Assembly (NCBI GenBank): GCA_910576535.1
Contig: CAJTKK010000014.1
Span: forward strand, 1,259 to 65,258
Origin: an uncultured Lachnospiraceae bacterium
Lineage (GTDB): Bacteria; Bacillota; Clostridia; Lachnospirales; Lachnospiraceae
DNA: 64,000 nt
Reading direction: 5' to 3'
The notes beneath the pieces were generated by a model. The model searched no databases. It was not told where the DNA came from and worked only from the letters and a program-made list of their open reading frames with translations. Made by a program: the position numbers and the translations under genes. Within the stretch, counting starts at the first letter, position 1; the number at the start of each line of letters is the position of its first letter. Positions 40,743 to 49,443 of this stretch are shown here, one piece after another.

Positions 40743-40771
40743 TTGACTGTGAACGGGACAAAAAGTATTAT
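40743..40771 (+). promoter_or_regulatory. Sigma-A promoter of the DUF4867/transporter operon
   Basis: TTGACT (40743-40748), 17-bp spacer, TATTAT (40766-40771). It overlaps the start region of the divergent lipoprotein and leaves about 130 nt of leader before ATG 40910. Confidence 0.75.
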
Positions 40772-40909
40772 AAAGATATTTTCCGGTATTGGCAAGAGGA
40801 ATCAAAAAAGGCGTTTTATATCTGGCTGCGGCAGCAAGCCCGGACATGGGATTTTGGGGAAAGGCATTTTGTTTTATTGAGGCTGCCGGAGAGCGGCGCG
40901 GAGGCTGGC

Positions 40910-41533
40910 ATGAGGATATATAGTGTAGAAGACAAAAGGTTTAAAAGATATGGACAGATAATAAACAACATTGATTTTTCAGGGCTGGTAAAGGCGCTGG
41001 AGGAACATACGCCTCTTCCTGAGGAAGTGGAATACGTTCCTGGGCTAGATATCCTGGAAGCTCTTCCGGTCAAAGAAGAACTGGCCTCCAAAAGCTTCGG
41101 GGAAATGGAAATCCAGATTGGTTACTGTAATGGACATAATTCTATGCTGAATGCATTGGAATATCATAAAAGTTCGGAGATTAACGTGGCTGCAACGGAT
41201 GCAGTCCTGCTGTTAGGAAGTGAACAGGATATGGATGAGGATTTTACTTATGACACTTCCTTGGCAGAAGCATTTTTGCTGCCGAAAGGCACTGCGGTGG
41301 AAATCTATGCCACAACGCTTCATTATGCCCCTTGCGGTGTGGGGAATGATGGGTTTAAGGTGGCAATCGTGCTTCCTAAGGGTACGAATCTGGACTTGGA
41401 TGACGCACATGTGAATGGGGAGGACGGGCATCTTACGGCAAAAAATAAGTGGCTGTTCGGACATCCGCAAGGAAACCTTCCGAAAGGCAGTCCCATGGGG
41501 CTGGTAGGGGAGAACCTGTGTGTCAACAAATAA
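40910..41533 (+). CDS. DUF4867 family protein
   Basis: A 207-residue cytosolic protein that I recall as DUF4867: MRIYSVEDKRFKRYGQIIN, MEIQIGYCNGHNSMLNALEY, HKSSEINVAATDAVLLLGSE, AFLLPKGTAVEIYATTLHY, VVLP-like KGTN and NKWLFGHPQG...GLVGENL. The cupin-like pattern and conserved His/Glu suggest a sugar-processing enzyme such as an isomerase or epimerase. It begins the ABC transporter transcript, supporting a role in handling the imported sugar. ATG 40910 follows GGAGG; the longer open frame upstream is leader. Confidence 0.8.
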   Translation: MRIYSVEDKRFKRYGQIINNIDFSGLVKALEEHTPLPEEVEYVPGLDILEALPVKEELASKSFGEMEIQIGYCNGHNSMLNALEYHKSSEINVAATDAVLLLGSEQDMDEDFTYDTSLAEAFLLPKGTAVEIYATTLHYAPCGVGNDGFKVAIVLPKGTNLDLDDAHVNGEDGHLTAKNKWLFGHPQGNLPKGSPMGLVGENLCVNK

Positions 41534-41593
41534 ATGCATTCATGCATGAGAAAGGTTATGTTAACAAACGAAATATGGTTGGGAGGAAGAAAG

Positions 41594-42565
41594 TTGGAAA
41601 AGATTAAACAAAATCCAATTGTGAAGAAAATTGGTATTAACAGAATTGTATTGTGCGGCGTTCTTTTAGTGATGTATGCGGTTTTCTGTATGCTTAGCGA
41701 TAAGTTTGTCGGAATGCAGAGAATTATGAGTGCATTGAACTATGCGTATTTTCTCGGTTTTTTGTCTTTAGGCGTTACATTCGTAATTGCTACGGGCGGT
41801 ATTGATTTCTCCATTGGGCCGGTCATGTTCTGTTCTGCTCTGATCTCCGGCTATTGCTTGACAAGTTATGGTGTTCCAATGGCATTAAGCCTTGTGATCA
41901 GCGTATTGGTCGGCACTTTATTCGGCGTGTTCAACGGGTACTTTGTATCATATTGGACAGTGCCTCCGTTTATTATTTCCATGGCGAGCATGAATATTGC
42001 CAAAGGGCTTGCTTCCGTATTTACAAAGACCCAGTCCGTAAGCTGGCCCCAGTCGGTAGATGCAAACGGCTGGTACAGAAATTTTGTAAAGGTAGGGAAT
42101 TTCCCGGTAGGGCTTGTTATCTTTCTTGTGTTCGCAGTCCTTTGTTCTGTTTTGCTGAACCAGACGAAAGCGGGCCGTTACATATTGAGCCTTGGAAGCA
42201 ACAAAGAAGCAGTGCGCCTTTCCGGTGTAGATGTGAAAAAATGGGAAATGCTGGCTTATGTTATCTGTGGAACGCTGGTCGGCATTGCGGCTATTTTCTA
42301 TGTGGCTGCTTATACTACCGTGCAGCCGGGGTATGGAGATTCGTATAACAATGAAGCTATTGCAGGATGCGTAATGGGCGGAACATCTATGGTCGGAGGG
42401 CTGGCGTCCATCAGCGGTACGGTAATCGGCGTGTTTATCATTGCCCTTTTGCAGGAAGGTATCTTAGCTCTTGGCTTCAGCAAGGATTATCAGCTCATCA
42501 TTACCGGTATCATCGTTATCGTGGCAGTTTATGCAGATGTTGCCACAAGGCGTAGGAAAAATTAA
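41594..42565 (+). CDS. Sugar ABC transporter permease 1 (RbsC family)
   Basis: A 323-residue permease with about ten membrane helices: FLGFLSLGVTFVIATGGIDF, SIGPVMFCSALISGY, TKAGRYILSLGSNKEAVRLS, GCVMGGTSMVGGLASISGT. The TTG at 41594 has the best RBS (GGGAGGAAG at 41583-41591); upstream ATGs (41534, 41558) lack one and would add 12-20 residues. With the second permease at 44154 it probably forms a heterodimeric channel importing L-fucose. Confidence 0.9.
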   Translation: MEKIKQNPIVKKIGINRIVLCGVLLVMYAVFCMLSDKFVGMQRIMSALNYAYFLGFLSLGVTFVIATGGIDFSIGPVMFCSALISGYCLTSYGVPMALSLVISVLVGTLFGVFNGYFVSYWTVPPFIISMASMNIAKGLASVFTKTQSVSWPQSVDANGWYRNFVKVGNFPVGLVIFLVFAVLCSVLLNQTKAGRYILSLGSNKEAVRLSGVDVKKWEMLAYVICGTLVGIAAIFYVAAYTTVQPGYGDSYNNEAIAGCVMGGTSMVGGLASISGTVIGVFIIALLQEGILALGFSKDYQLIITGIIVIVAVYADVATRRRKN

Positions 42566-42620
42566 CGTTTGGGCAATTGGATTATAACTATGAGAAATAT
42601 GGAAAGGTGAAGGTAAAGAA

Positions 42621-44114
42621 ATGGGCGATACAATCTTAACAATGAATGAAATAGATAAATCTTTCCCGGGCGTACATGCGCTGGATCATGTAAACTTTGA
42701 AGTGAAAAAAGGCGAAGTGCATGCGCTGATGGGGGAAAATGGCGCTGGTAAATCTACTTTAATGAAAGTCCTTACGGGGATTTATACAAAAGATTCCGGA
42801 AGCATCGTATTTGAAGGGAAAGAAGTGGAATTTCACAATACAAGGGAAGCGCAGGATGCAGGCATTGTCATTGTGCATCAGGAATTGAATATGCTTGGGC
42901 ATCTGACGGTGGCTCAGAATATTTTTATCGGCAGGGAATTTAAAAAAGGCATCCGTATTGATGACAAGAAAATGAATGAAGAAGCTGCCAAGCTGTTCCA
43001 AAGGCTTCATATCGACATTGACCCTACAGAGATTATGAGTAACCTGACAGTCGGGAAACAGCAGATGTGCGAAATTGCAAAGGCAATTTCCCACGAAGCG
43101 AAAGTAATTATTTTTGATGAGCCTTCGGCTGCTTTGACGGAAACGGAAATAGAGGAACTCTTTAAAATTATCAGGGATTTGCGTAAACAGGAACTGGGAA
43201 TCGTTTATATCTCACACCGTATGGATGAAATTAAAGTCATTACGGACAGGGTAACGGTTATGAGGGACGGCGGTTATGTTGGTACCCTGATTACCAAAGA
43301 ATGTACAAAAGACGACATCATCAATATGATGGTAGGTCGTGTTATTTATGAAGACCCGAAGACGGAAAGCGCGGTGCCGAAAGGTGCGCCGGTAGTGCTG
43401 AAGGTAGAAAAATTGAATGCGGGTAGGATGGTACAGGATGTCAGCTTTGAATTGAGGAAGGGCGAAGTCCTTGGATTTTCAGGCTTGATGGGAGCAGGAA
43501 GGACGGAGACGGCGAGGGCAATTTTCGGCGCGGACCCTAAAACCGGAGGGGATATTTATATTAACGGACAGAAAGTAGAAATCAATTCCCCTCAGGATGC
43601 GGTAAAGTACGGCATCGGATATTTGTCGGAGGACCGGAAGCGCTTTGGTATTGTAGTACAGAAATCGGTAGCGGAAAATTCTACAATGGCAGCGCTGGAA
43701 AATTTCGTAAAAGGGCTGTTTATTGATAAAAAGACGGAAAATAAAGTGGCGCAGGATTATGTGGAATCCCTGGCAACCAAGACGCCCGGGGTAGATCAGC
43801 TTGTAGTTAATCTTTCCGGCGGGAACCAGCAGAAGGTAGTTATCGCGAAATGGCTGATCCGTAACTGCGATATCCTGATTTTTGATGAGCCTACCAGGGG
43901 TATTGACGTAGGCGCTAAAAATGAGATTTATAAATTGATGAACCGTCTGGCAAAAGAGGGCAAAGCAATTATCATGATTTCTTCGGAAATGACGGAGATT
44001 TTAAGAATGAGTGACCGTATTGTTGTTATGTGCGAAGGCAGAAAGACCGGGGAAATAGACATTTCCGAAGCGTCGCAGGAAATCATAATGAATATGGCAA
44101 CACGGGAAATATAG
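42621..44114 (+). CDS. Sugar ABC transporter ATPase (RbsA family)
   Basis: A 497-residue tandem ATPase with two nucleotide-binding domains. N-half: Walker A GENGAGKSTLMKVL, signature LTVGKQQMCEIAKA, Walker B VIIFDEPSAALT. C-half: degenerate Walker A GLMGAGRTETARA, signature NLSGGNQQKVVIAKWL, Walker B ILIFDEPTRGID. It energises pentose/deoxyhexose uptake. Located between the two permeases. RBS AAGGTGAAGG before ATG 42621. Confidence 0.95.
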   Translation: MGDTILTMNEIDKSFPGVHALDHVNFEVKKGEVHALMGENGAGKSTLMKVLTGIYTKDSGSIVFEGKEVEFHNTREAQDAGIVIVHQELNMLGHLTVAQNIFIGREFKKGIRIDDKKMNEEAAKLFQRLHIDIDPTEIMSNLTVGKQQMCEIAKAISHEAKVIIFDEPSAALTETEIEELFKIIRDLRKQELGIVYISHRMDEIKVITDRVTVMRDGGYVGTLITKECTKDDIINMMVGRVIYEDPKTESAVPKGAPVVLKVEKLNAGRMVQDVSFELRKGEVLGFSGLMGAGRTETARAIFGADPKTGGDIYINGQKVEINSPQDAVKYGIGYLSEDRKRFGIVVQKSVAENSTMAALENFVKGLFIDKKTENKVAQDYVESLATKTPGVDQLVVNLSGGNQQKVVIAKWLIRNCDILIFDEPTRGIDVGAKNEIYKLMNRLAKEGKAIIMISSEMTEILRMSDRIVVMCEGRKTGEIDISEASQEIIMNMATREI

Positions 44115-44153
44115 GTAAAAAACGGAGAATGAGAAAGGAGCAAGATTATAAAG

Positions 44154-45164
44154 ATGAATAAAACGGTTGTGAATACTCCGGCAGAAAAAAAAGGATCATT
44201 TTTATCCAGGCCGGGAAGTCAAAAATTTATCGTTCTTCTGGTAGTGGTTTTTTTGTTTATATTTTTTAGTATATTCAGTGCGAACTTCAGGAAGTATACG
44301 ACGATACTTAGTATTATGGATTATTCCTATTACATAGCGCTGATGGCGATTGGCGTAACTTTCCCGCTGATTACCGGAGGAGTTGATCTTTCTATTGGCA
44401 CAGGCCTGATCTGTTATTCGTTGGCAGGGGGCTATCTGGTGATCCATTGCGGATGGCCTACGTGGGCAGGGATGCTTGTATCGGTCTTATTCGGTATATT
44501 AATCGGCACGTTAAACGGCGTATTAGTATCCATTATGAGCCTGCCGCCGTTTCTGGCAACACTTTGTACATGTATGATTACCAGGGGGCTTGGTTCCATA
44601 TGCTCCAAGAACTTCGGGATTTCCTGGCCTACAGGCGGCGCGGAAGGAAGTTGGTTCCGGGATATTTTTAAGATTACAATTGGCGATACGAAATATCCGT
44701 TAGGCTTTCTCTGGGTATTGCTCCTGGTGTTGTTGATGGCATTTGTCCTGAATCATACGAAGATCGGAAGATATACTATTGCAATCGGCAGTAATAAAGA
44801 GGCTACTATTTTGTCCGGTATTAACGTAAGATTTTATCATATTATGGCATATGTGATTTCCGGGCTTTTTGCAGGTTTGGCATCTATCGCATATTCCGCA
44901 GTATTTTCAACGGTACAGCCTGGTACGGGAGCCGGATTTGAGTTAGAGGCGATCGGCGGAGCGATTATTGGCGGGGTTTCCGCTTCCGGGGGATCCGGAA
45001 GCATAGGCGGTTCGCTGCTCGGCGTATTTGTTATCTGTCTGCTGAAGACAGGGCTTCCGTACATTGGGCTGCAGGCAAACTGGCAGCAGATTATTACCGG
45101 CCTGGTATTAATCGGCGCGGTAATGGTTGATATTCTGAAAAAGAAAAAGGCAGCAACGGTATAA
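44154..45164 (+). CDS. Sugar ABC transporter permease 2 (RbsC family)
   Basis: A 336-residue permease homologous to the one at 41594: YYIALMAIGVTFPLITGGVD, LSIGTGLICYSLAGGY, TKIGRYTIAIGSNKEATILS, GGAIIGGVSASGGSGSIGGS. Two permease genes flanking one ATPase gene is a less common RbsABC layout and implies a heterodimer. A hairpin (45216-45242) separates it from the binding-protein gene. Confidence 0.93.
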   Translation: MNKTVVNTPAEKKGSFLSRPGSQKFIVLLVVVFLFIFFSIFSANFRKYTTILSIMDYSYYIALMAIGVTFPLITGGVDLSIGTGLICYSLAGGYLVIHCGWPTWAGMLVSVLFGILIGTLNGVLVSIMSLPPFLATLCTCMITRGLGSICSKNFGISWPTGGAEGSWFRDIFKITIGDTKYPLGFLWVLLLVLLMAFVLNHTKIGRYTIAIGSNKEATILSGINVRFYHIMAYVISGLFAGLASIAYSAVFSTVQPGTGAGFELEAIGGAIIGGVSASGGSGSIGGSLLGVFVICLLKTGLPYIGLQANWQQIITGLVLIGAVMVDILKKKKAATV

Positions 45165-45215
45165 GGAAGCATAAAGGCAAGAAACAGGTTTTTAAGTGGT
45201 ATGAAGCCAGGCAAA

Positions 45216-45242
45216 ACAGCTTCTTGTTTTATGGGAAGCTGT
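45216..45242 (+). other. Intercistronic hairpin before the binding protein
   Basis: ACAGCTTC (45216-45223) and GAAGCTGT (45235-45242) form an 8-bp stem with an 11-nt loop and no T-tract. Likely an mRNA processing or stability site, giving the binding protein its usual higher expression. Confidence 0.5.
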
Positions 45243-45292
45243 GGAGCCAAGAGGCATCATATAGATAACCAAATATTTTAGGAGGAAAGAAA

Positions 45293-46480
45293 ATGAAAAA
45301 GAGAATTTTAGCAGTACTTATGTGTGCAGCTATGACAGCAACCGTTTTGGCAGGCTGTGGCAACAGCACACAGGAAGCGGCAGCTCCGGCAAAAGAAGCA
45401 GCTCCCGCTGAGGAAGCAGCTCCGGCAGAAGAAGCAGCTCCCGCTGAGGAAGCGGCTCCGGCAGAAGAAGCAGCTACAACAGGCGGCGATTATACTTTTG
45501 AAATCATCGTAAAGAGCTATCAGTCTTCTTATTGGCAGGCAGCCGTTACAGGCGTTAATCAGGCAGCAGCAGATTTGGGTGTAAAAGCAAACTGTACAGG
45601 CCCTAACGCAGAATCCGATATTGCAGATCAGGTAAATATGCTTAACAGCGCAATCAACAATGATCCTGACGGCATCGGTCTTGCAGCTTGCGACCAGAAA
45701 GCTTGTCTTGACTCATTGCAGACAGCTATGGATAAAGGTATCCCGGTAGTATGTTTTGACTCCGGTATCCCGGATGCTCCTGCTGGATCCGTTCTTTCGA
45801 CAATCGCTACAGATAACTACGGCGCAGGCGCAACAGCAGCAGATAATCTTTACCCTGCATTGAAAGACGTGATTGCAAATGCAACCGCTCCTGTAAGAAT
45901 CGGTGAAGTAAATCAGGAAGCAACTTCTGAATCCATTACAAGCCGTGGCCTTGGTTTCATTGATAAATTCAGTGAACTGGCAGCAGCAGACGGAAAGACA
46001 GTTGCAGTTATCGGTAATGAATATTATGTAAACAACTGCAAAGACAAAGGTGACGAAGCAAGCGCGGATATCATCATTGAAGTAGCAGTTCCTGCTCAGA
46101 CAACGGTTGAACTTTGCGCAACAGAAGCTTCTGTTATTCTGAATAAAGCAGATACAATCGGTATGTTCGGTTCCAACCAGGTTGCAGCGGAAGGTATTTT
46201 GACAGCAAACGGTAACTTGAGCGTACTTGGCAGCGATGCGGCTGCAGGCGATATCCTTGCAGCAGGCTTTGATGCAGGTTCTGTTATCAAAGGCGCTATC
46301 AAAGACGGCACAATGTTCGGTGCAGTTACACAGTCTCCGTTGGCTATGGGTATTAAGACAGTTGAAACTTTGACAGCAATTGCAAACGGCGAAACAGTTA
46401 GCGATATTCCTACAGAAGGCTACTGGTATGACAGCACAAATATGGAAGATGCTTCCATCGCTCCTAACCTTTATGACTAA
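45293..46480 (+). CDS. Sugar ABC transporter substrate-binding lipoprotein
   Basis: A 395-residue RbsB-type binding lipoprotein. Signal peptide MKKRILAVLMCAAMTATVLA with lipobox LAGC, then a repetitive linker of EEAAPA units (residues ~30-65), then the binding domain: FEIIVKSYQSSYWQAAVTGV, IPVVCFDSGIPDAPA, ATDNYGAGATAADN, IGMFGSNQVAAEGI. It delivers the sugar, presumably L-fucose, to the permease pair. RBS TAGGAGGAAAG. Terminator follows at 46547. Confidence 0.94.
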   Translation: MKKRILAVLMCAAMTATVLAGCGNSTQEAAAPAKEAAPAEEAAPAEEAAPAEEAAPAEEAATTGGDYTFEIIVKSYQSSYWQAAVTGVNQAAADLGVKANCTGPNAESDIADQVNMLNSAINNDPDGIGLAACDQKACLDSLQTAMDKGIPVVCFDSGIPDAPAGSVLSTIATDNYGAGATAADNLYPALKDVIANATAPVRIGEVNQEATSESITSRGLGFIDKFSELAAADGKTVAVIGNEYYVNNCKDKGDEASADIIIEVAVPAQTTVELCATEASVILNKADTIGMFGSNQVAAEGILTANGNLSVLGSDAAAGDILAAGFDAGSVIKGAIKDGTMFGAVTQSPLAMGIKTVETLTAIANGETVSDIPTEGYWYDSTNMEDASIAPNLYD

Positions 46481-46546
46481 TTCATAGAGAAGGTATGAGA
46501 ATATAAAAGTCACATGAAGTGAAAATTAAAATTTGGTTATCAACGG

Positions 46547-46576
46547 AAGGAACAGGGAGCAGTCCCTGTTCCTTTT
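46547..46576. terminator. Bidirectional terminator
   Basis: GGAACAGGGA (46549-46558), GCAG, TCCCTGTTCC (46563-46572), TTTT. It sits between the binding-protein gene and the convergent AraC gene. Confidence 0.85.
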
Positions 46577-47465
46577 AAAATGTTTGAGGTGCGGCGTTGC
46601 TGGCAGAGGGGGATTTGACTTGGAGCTGATATTGCTTTGGAGTGATATGCTTGTATCTTTTAAATAATTTGATAAAGTAACTGCAGTCATTGAATCCACA
46701 GTCATAGGCAATGACAGTGATAGGGGAATCGGTAGTGCAAAGCAGGGTGCAGGCCCGCTCTATGCGGTAATAATTTAAGTAATCCATCGGTGTTTTATGT
46801 GCGATCGCCTGAAAATACCGGCAGAAGTACTTAGGGGACATGCCGGAAATCTGTGATAGCTGCTGTAGGCTAATGCCGGAGGAATAGTGGGTTTCAATAT
46901 ATTCAAAGACTGGTTTGAGCTGTTCCATATGGCGGAAGGGGGATTCGTAGCCGGGGGCATTATTGCTATAGCATTCTTCTTGGAAAATAAGGCCGAAGAG
47001 TTCAAACAGGATACCTATGACTGTTAGTTCGTAACCTATATTTTTTCCGGCCATCGCAGAAAACAATTTGCCGATAGTTTGGCATATGAATGGAGAGCCG
47101 GCAGTGATAATAGGACGCACGATAATGTCCTGATGCTTTATTTTTTTCAAGTAGCTGCGGCAGACATCTGCATGGAGGAAGAGAAGGTCCAAGTCAAAAA
47201 CAAGACATTCATAAATGCAGTTTTCAGGCATTCCGCCGTGGAGGGCTCCGCTGGGTATGAAGAAGCTTTCGCCCGGTTTGGCAATAATCTCCGTATCGGA
47301 CAGCATAAGGCGGAACTGGCCGTTTAATATTCTGACGATCTCATATTCTTTGTGCCAATGAAAAGGCATTTCGTAGCGGGGATGATTGCTGTCCACATGG
47401 TAAAAAGCCATTGGAAACTCCTTTGTCCCGTGCATTTGTTTTTCGTTATAATCCAAATAAAGCAT
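46575..47465 (-). CDS. AraC family transcriptional regulator
   Basis: A 296-residue regulator. N-terminal cupin with metal/sugar-site residues (MPFHWHKEYEIVRILNGQFR, PGESFFIPSGALHGG) and a C-terminal AraC double HTH (ISLQQLSQISGMSPKYFCRY, ITVIAYDCGFNDCSYFIKLF, KRYKHITPKQYQ). It is transcribed divergently from fucI, whose promoter element at 47491 lies in the shared intergenic region, so it is the prime candidate for controlling fucI-kinase and fucU. Minus-strand ATG 47465 follows AAGGAGAAACC. Confidence 0.9.
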   Translation of the reverse strand: MLYLDYNEKQMHGTKEFPMAFYHVDSNHPRYEMPFHWHKEYEIVRILNGQFRLMLSDTEIIAKPGESFFIPSGALHGGMPENCIYECLVFDLDLLFLHADVCRSYLKKIKHQDIIVRPIITAGSPFICQTIGKLFSAMAGKNIGYELTVIGILFELFGLIFQEECYSNNAPGYESPFRHMEQLKPVFEYIETHYSSGISLQQLSQISGMSPKYFCRYFQAIAHKTPMDYLNYYRIERACTLLCTTDSPITVIAYDCGFNDCSYFIKLFKRYKHITPKQYQLQVKSPSASNAAPQTF

Positions 47466-47490
47466 AGGGTTTCTCCTTGTGGTGCAAAAA

Positions 47491-47519
47491 GTGAATATTG
47501 TTATACTTTATGCTATTAT
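47491..47519 (+). promoter_or_regulatory. fucI promoter element, duplicated before fucU
   Basis: GTGAAT (47491-47496), 17 bp, TATTAT (47514-47519); 25 of 29 positions match 31205-31233. Downstream in the leader, GTTATAA (47582-47588) and TTATAAC (47598-47604) form an inverted repeat, and 47598-47611 is a two-mismatch candidate for a CcpA (cre) site around ACGTTTTCA. Confidence 0.7.
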
Positions 47520-47632
47520 ATCACAATGCGATCAGCAATTCGAGTGATATTATTATATAAAGGATAACTGTAGTGTGAAAAGTTATAAGTAAGAAAATTA
47601 TAACGTTTTCAGGAAGAAGGAGGTATGATTAA

Positions 47633-49426
47633 ATGGCAGAGAACAGAATGATTGGGGATTATCCGGTAATTGGCATTAGGCCTACCATTGACGGAAGAAG
47701 AGGGTATTTGAAGGTAAGGGAATCGCTGGAAGACCAGACAATGAATATGGCGAAGGCGGCAGCAAAGCTGTTTACCGAAAATCTGAAATATTCCAATGGT
47801 GAGCCTATAAAAGTAGTCATTGCGGATACGACAATCGGGCGCGTGGGCGAAACGGCAGCATGTGCAGAGAAGTTTAAAAAAGAAGGGGTTTCCATTACTT
47901 TGACTGTAACTCCTTGCTGGTGCTATGGTGCGGAAACGATGGATATGGATCCTATGACCATTAAAGGCGTATGGGGATTTAACGGAACAGAGAGGCCGGG
48001 CGCAGTTTATCTGGCAAGCGTTCTGGCTACCCATGCACAGAAAGGGCTTCCGGCATTCGGCATTTATGGGCATGATGTGCAGGATGCGGACGCAACGGAC
48101 ATTCCGGCAGATGTAGAAGAAAAATTGCTGCGTTTCGGACGTGCGGCAGTGGCAGCAGCTACGATGAGAGGTAAATCTTATCTACAGATTGGTTCTATTT
48201 GTATGGGTATCGGCGGCTCCATTATCGACCCTGCATTCATTGAAGAATATCTGGGTATGCGTGTAGAGTCTGTGGACGAAGTGGAAATTATCCGCCGCAT
48301 GACAGAAGAAATCTACGATAAGGCAGAATTTGAAAAAGCGCTTGCTTGGACAAAAGAAAAATGTAAAGAAGGCTTTGACAAGAACCCGCCGGCAGTGCAG
48401 AAATCTGCGGAAGAGAAAGAAAAAGATTGGGAATTTGTCGTAAAGATGATGATTATCATCAAAGATTTAATGAATGGCAACCCGAATTTACCGGAAGGCA
48501 GGGAAGAAGAAATGGTTGGGCATAATGCCATTGCAGCAGGATTCCAGGGGCAGAGGCAGTGGACGGATTTCTACCCGAACTGCGATTTCCCGGAAGCATT
48601 GCTGAATACTTCTTTCGACTGGAACGGAGCAAGGGAGCCTTATGTACTGGCAACGGAAAATGATGTTTTAAACGGCCTTGGCATGATGTTTATGAAACTT
48701 CTTACAAACCGTGCTCAGATTTTTGCGGATGTACGTACCTATTGGAGTCCGGAAGCAGTAAAGAAAGCGACAGGGTATGACATTGAGGGCGTTGCAAAAG
48801 ATGCCGGCGGATTTATCCATTTAATCAATTCCGGCGCAGCATGTCTGGATGCGAACGGACAGGCAAAAGATGCGGACGGCAACGGAGTGATGAAACCTTG
48901 GTATGAAGTAACGGAAGAAGACCAGGAAGCAATTTTGAAGGCTACTACATGGAATGCGGCAGACTTCGGCTATTTCAGGGGCGGCGGATATTCTTCCCGT
49001 TTTGTGACAGAAGCAGAGATGCCGGTAACCATGATCCGTTTAAATCTCGTAAAAGGCCTTGGCCCCATGCTTCAAATTGCAGAAGGCTGGACGGTAAAAC
49101 TTCCGGAAGAAGTAACGGACGTCCTTTGGAAGAGAACAGACTACACATGGCCTTGCACATGGTTTGCACCCAGGACAACAGGGGAAGGCGCATTCAAGAC
49201 CGCATATGATGTGATGAATAATTGGGGAGCTAACCACGGGGCAATCAGTTATGGGCATATCGGGGCGGATCTAATTACGATGTGTTCTATGTTAAGAATC
49301 CCTGTTGCTATGCACAATGTTCCGGAAGAAAAGATCTTCAGGCCGGCAGCATGGAATGCATTCGGTATGGATAAAGAAGGCCAGGATTTCAGGGCTTGCC
49401 AGACATATGGACCGCTTTATAAATAA
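47633..49426 (+). CDS. fucI: L-fucose isomerase
   Basis: A 597-residue Mn-dependent ketol isomerase converting L-fucose to L-fuculose (also D-arabinose to D-ribulose in relatives). Family blocks: GIRPTIDGRRGYLKVRESLE, TPCWCYGAETMDMDP, GVWGFNGTERPGAVYLASVL, GQRQWTDFYPNCD, and the C-terminal SYGHIGADLITMCSMLRIPV with HNVPEEKIFRP. Length is normal. RBS GAAGGAGG before ATG 47633, and 17 bp before the kinase. Confidence 0.96.
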   Translation: MAENRMIGDYPVIGIRPTIDGRRGYLKVRESLEDQTMNMAKAAAKLFTENLKYSNGEPIKVVIADTTIGRVGETAACAEKFKKEGVSITLTVTPCWCYGAETMDMDPMTIKGVWGFNGTERPGAVYLASVLATHAQKGLPAFGIYGHDVQDADATDIPADVEEKLLRFGRAAVAAATMRGKSYLQIGSICMGIGGSIIDPAFIEEYLGMRVESVDEVEIIRRMTEEIYDKAEFEKALAWTKEKCKEGFDKNPPAVQKSAEEKEKDWEFVVKMMIIIKDLMNGNPNLPEGREEEMVGHNAIAAGFQGQRQWTDFYPNCDFPEALLNTSFDWNGAREPYVLATENDVLNGLGMMFMKLLTNRAQIFADVRTYWSPEAVKKATGYDIEGVAKDAGGFIHLINSGAACLDANGQAKDADGNGVMKPWYEVTEEDQEAILKATTWNAADFGYFRGGGYSSRFVTEAEMPVTMIRLNLVKGLGPMLQIAEGWTVKLPEEVTDVLWKRTDYTWPCTWFAPRTTGEGAFKTAYDVMNNWGANHGAISYGHIGADLITMCSMLRIPVAMHNVPEEKIFRPAAWNAFGMDKEGQDFRACQTYGPLYK

Positions 49427-49443
49427 GAGACGGAGGAAATAGA

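Noticed and set aside
40724..40909. Longer N-terminus for the DUF4867 protein
   Set aside because: The promoter at 40743-40771 would lie inside the coding region, and only ATG 40910 has an RBS at the family-typical start.
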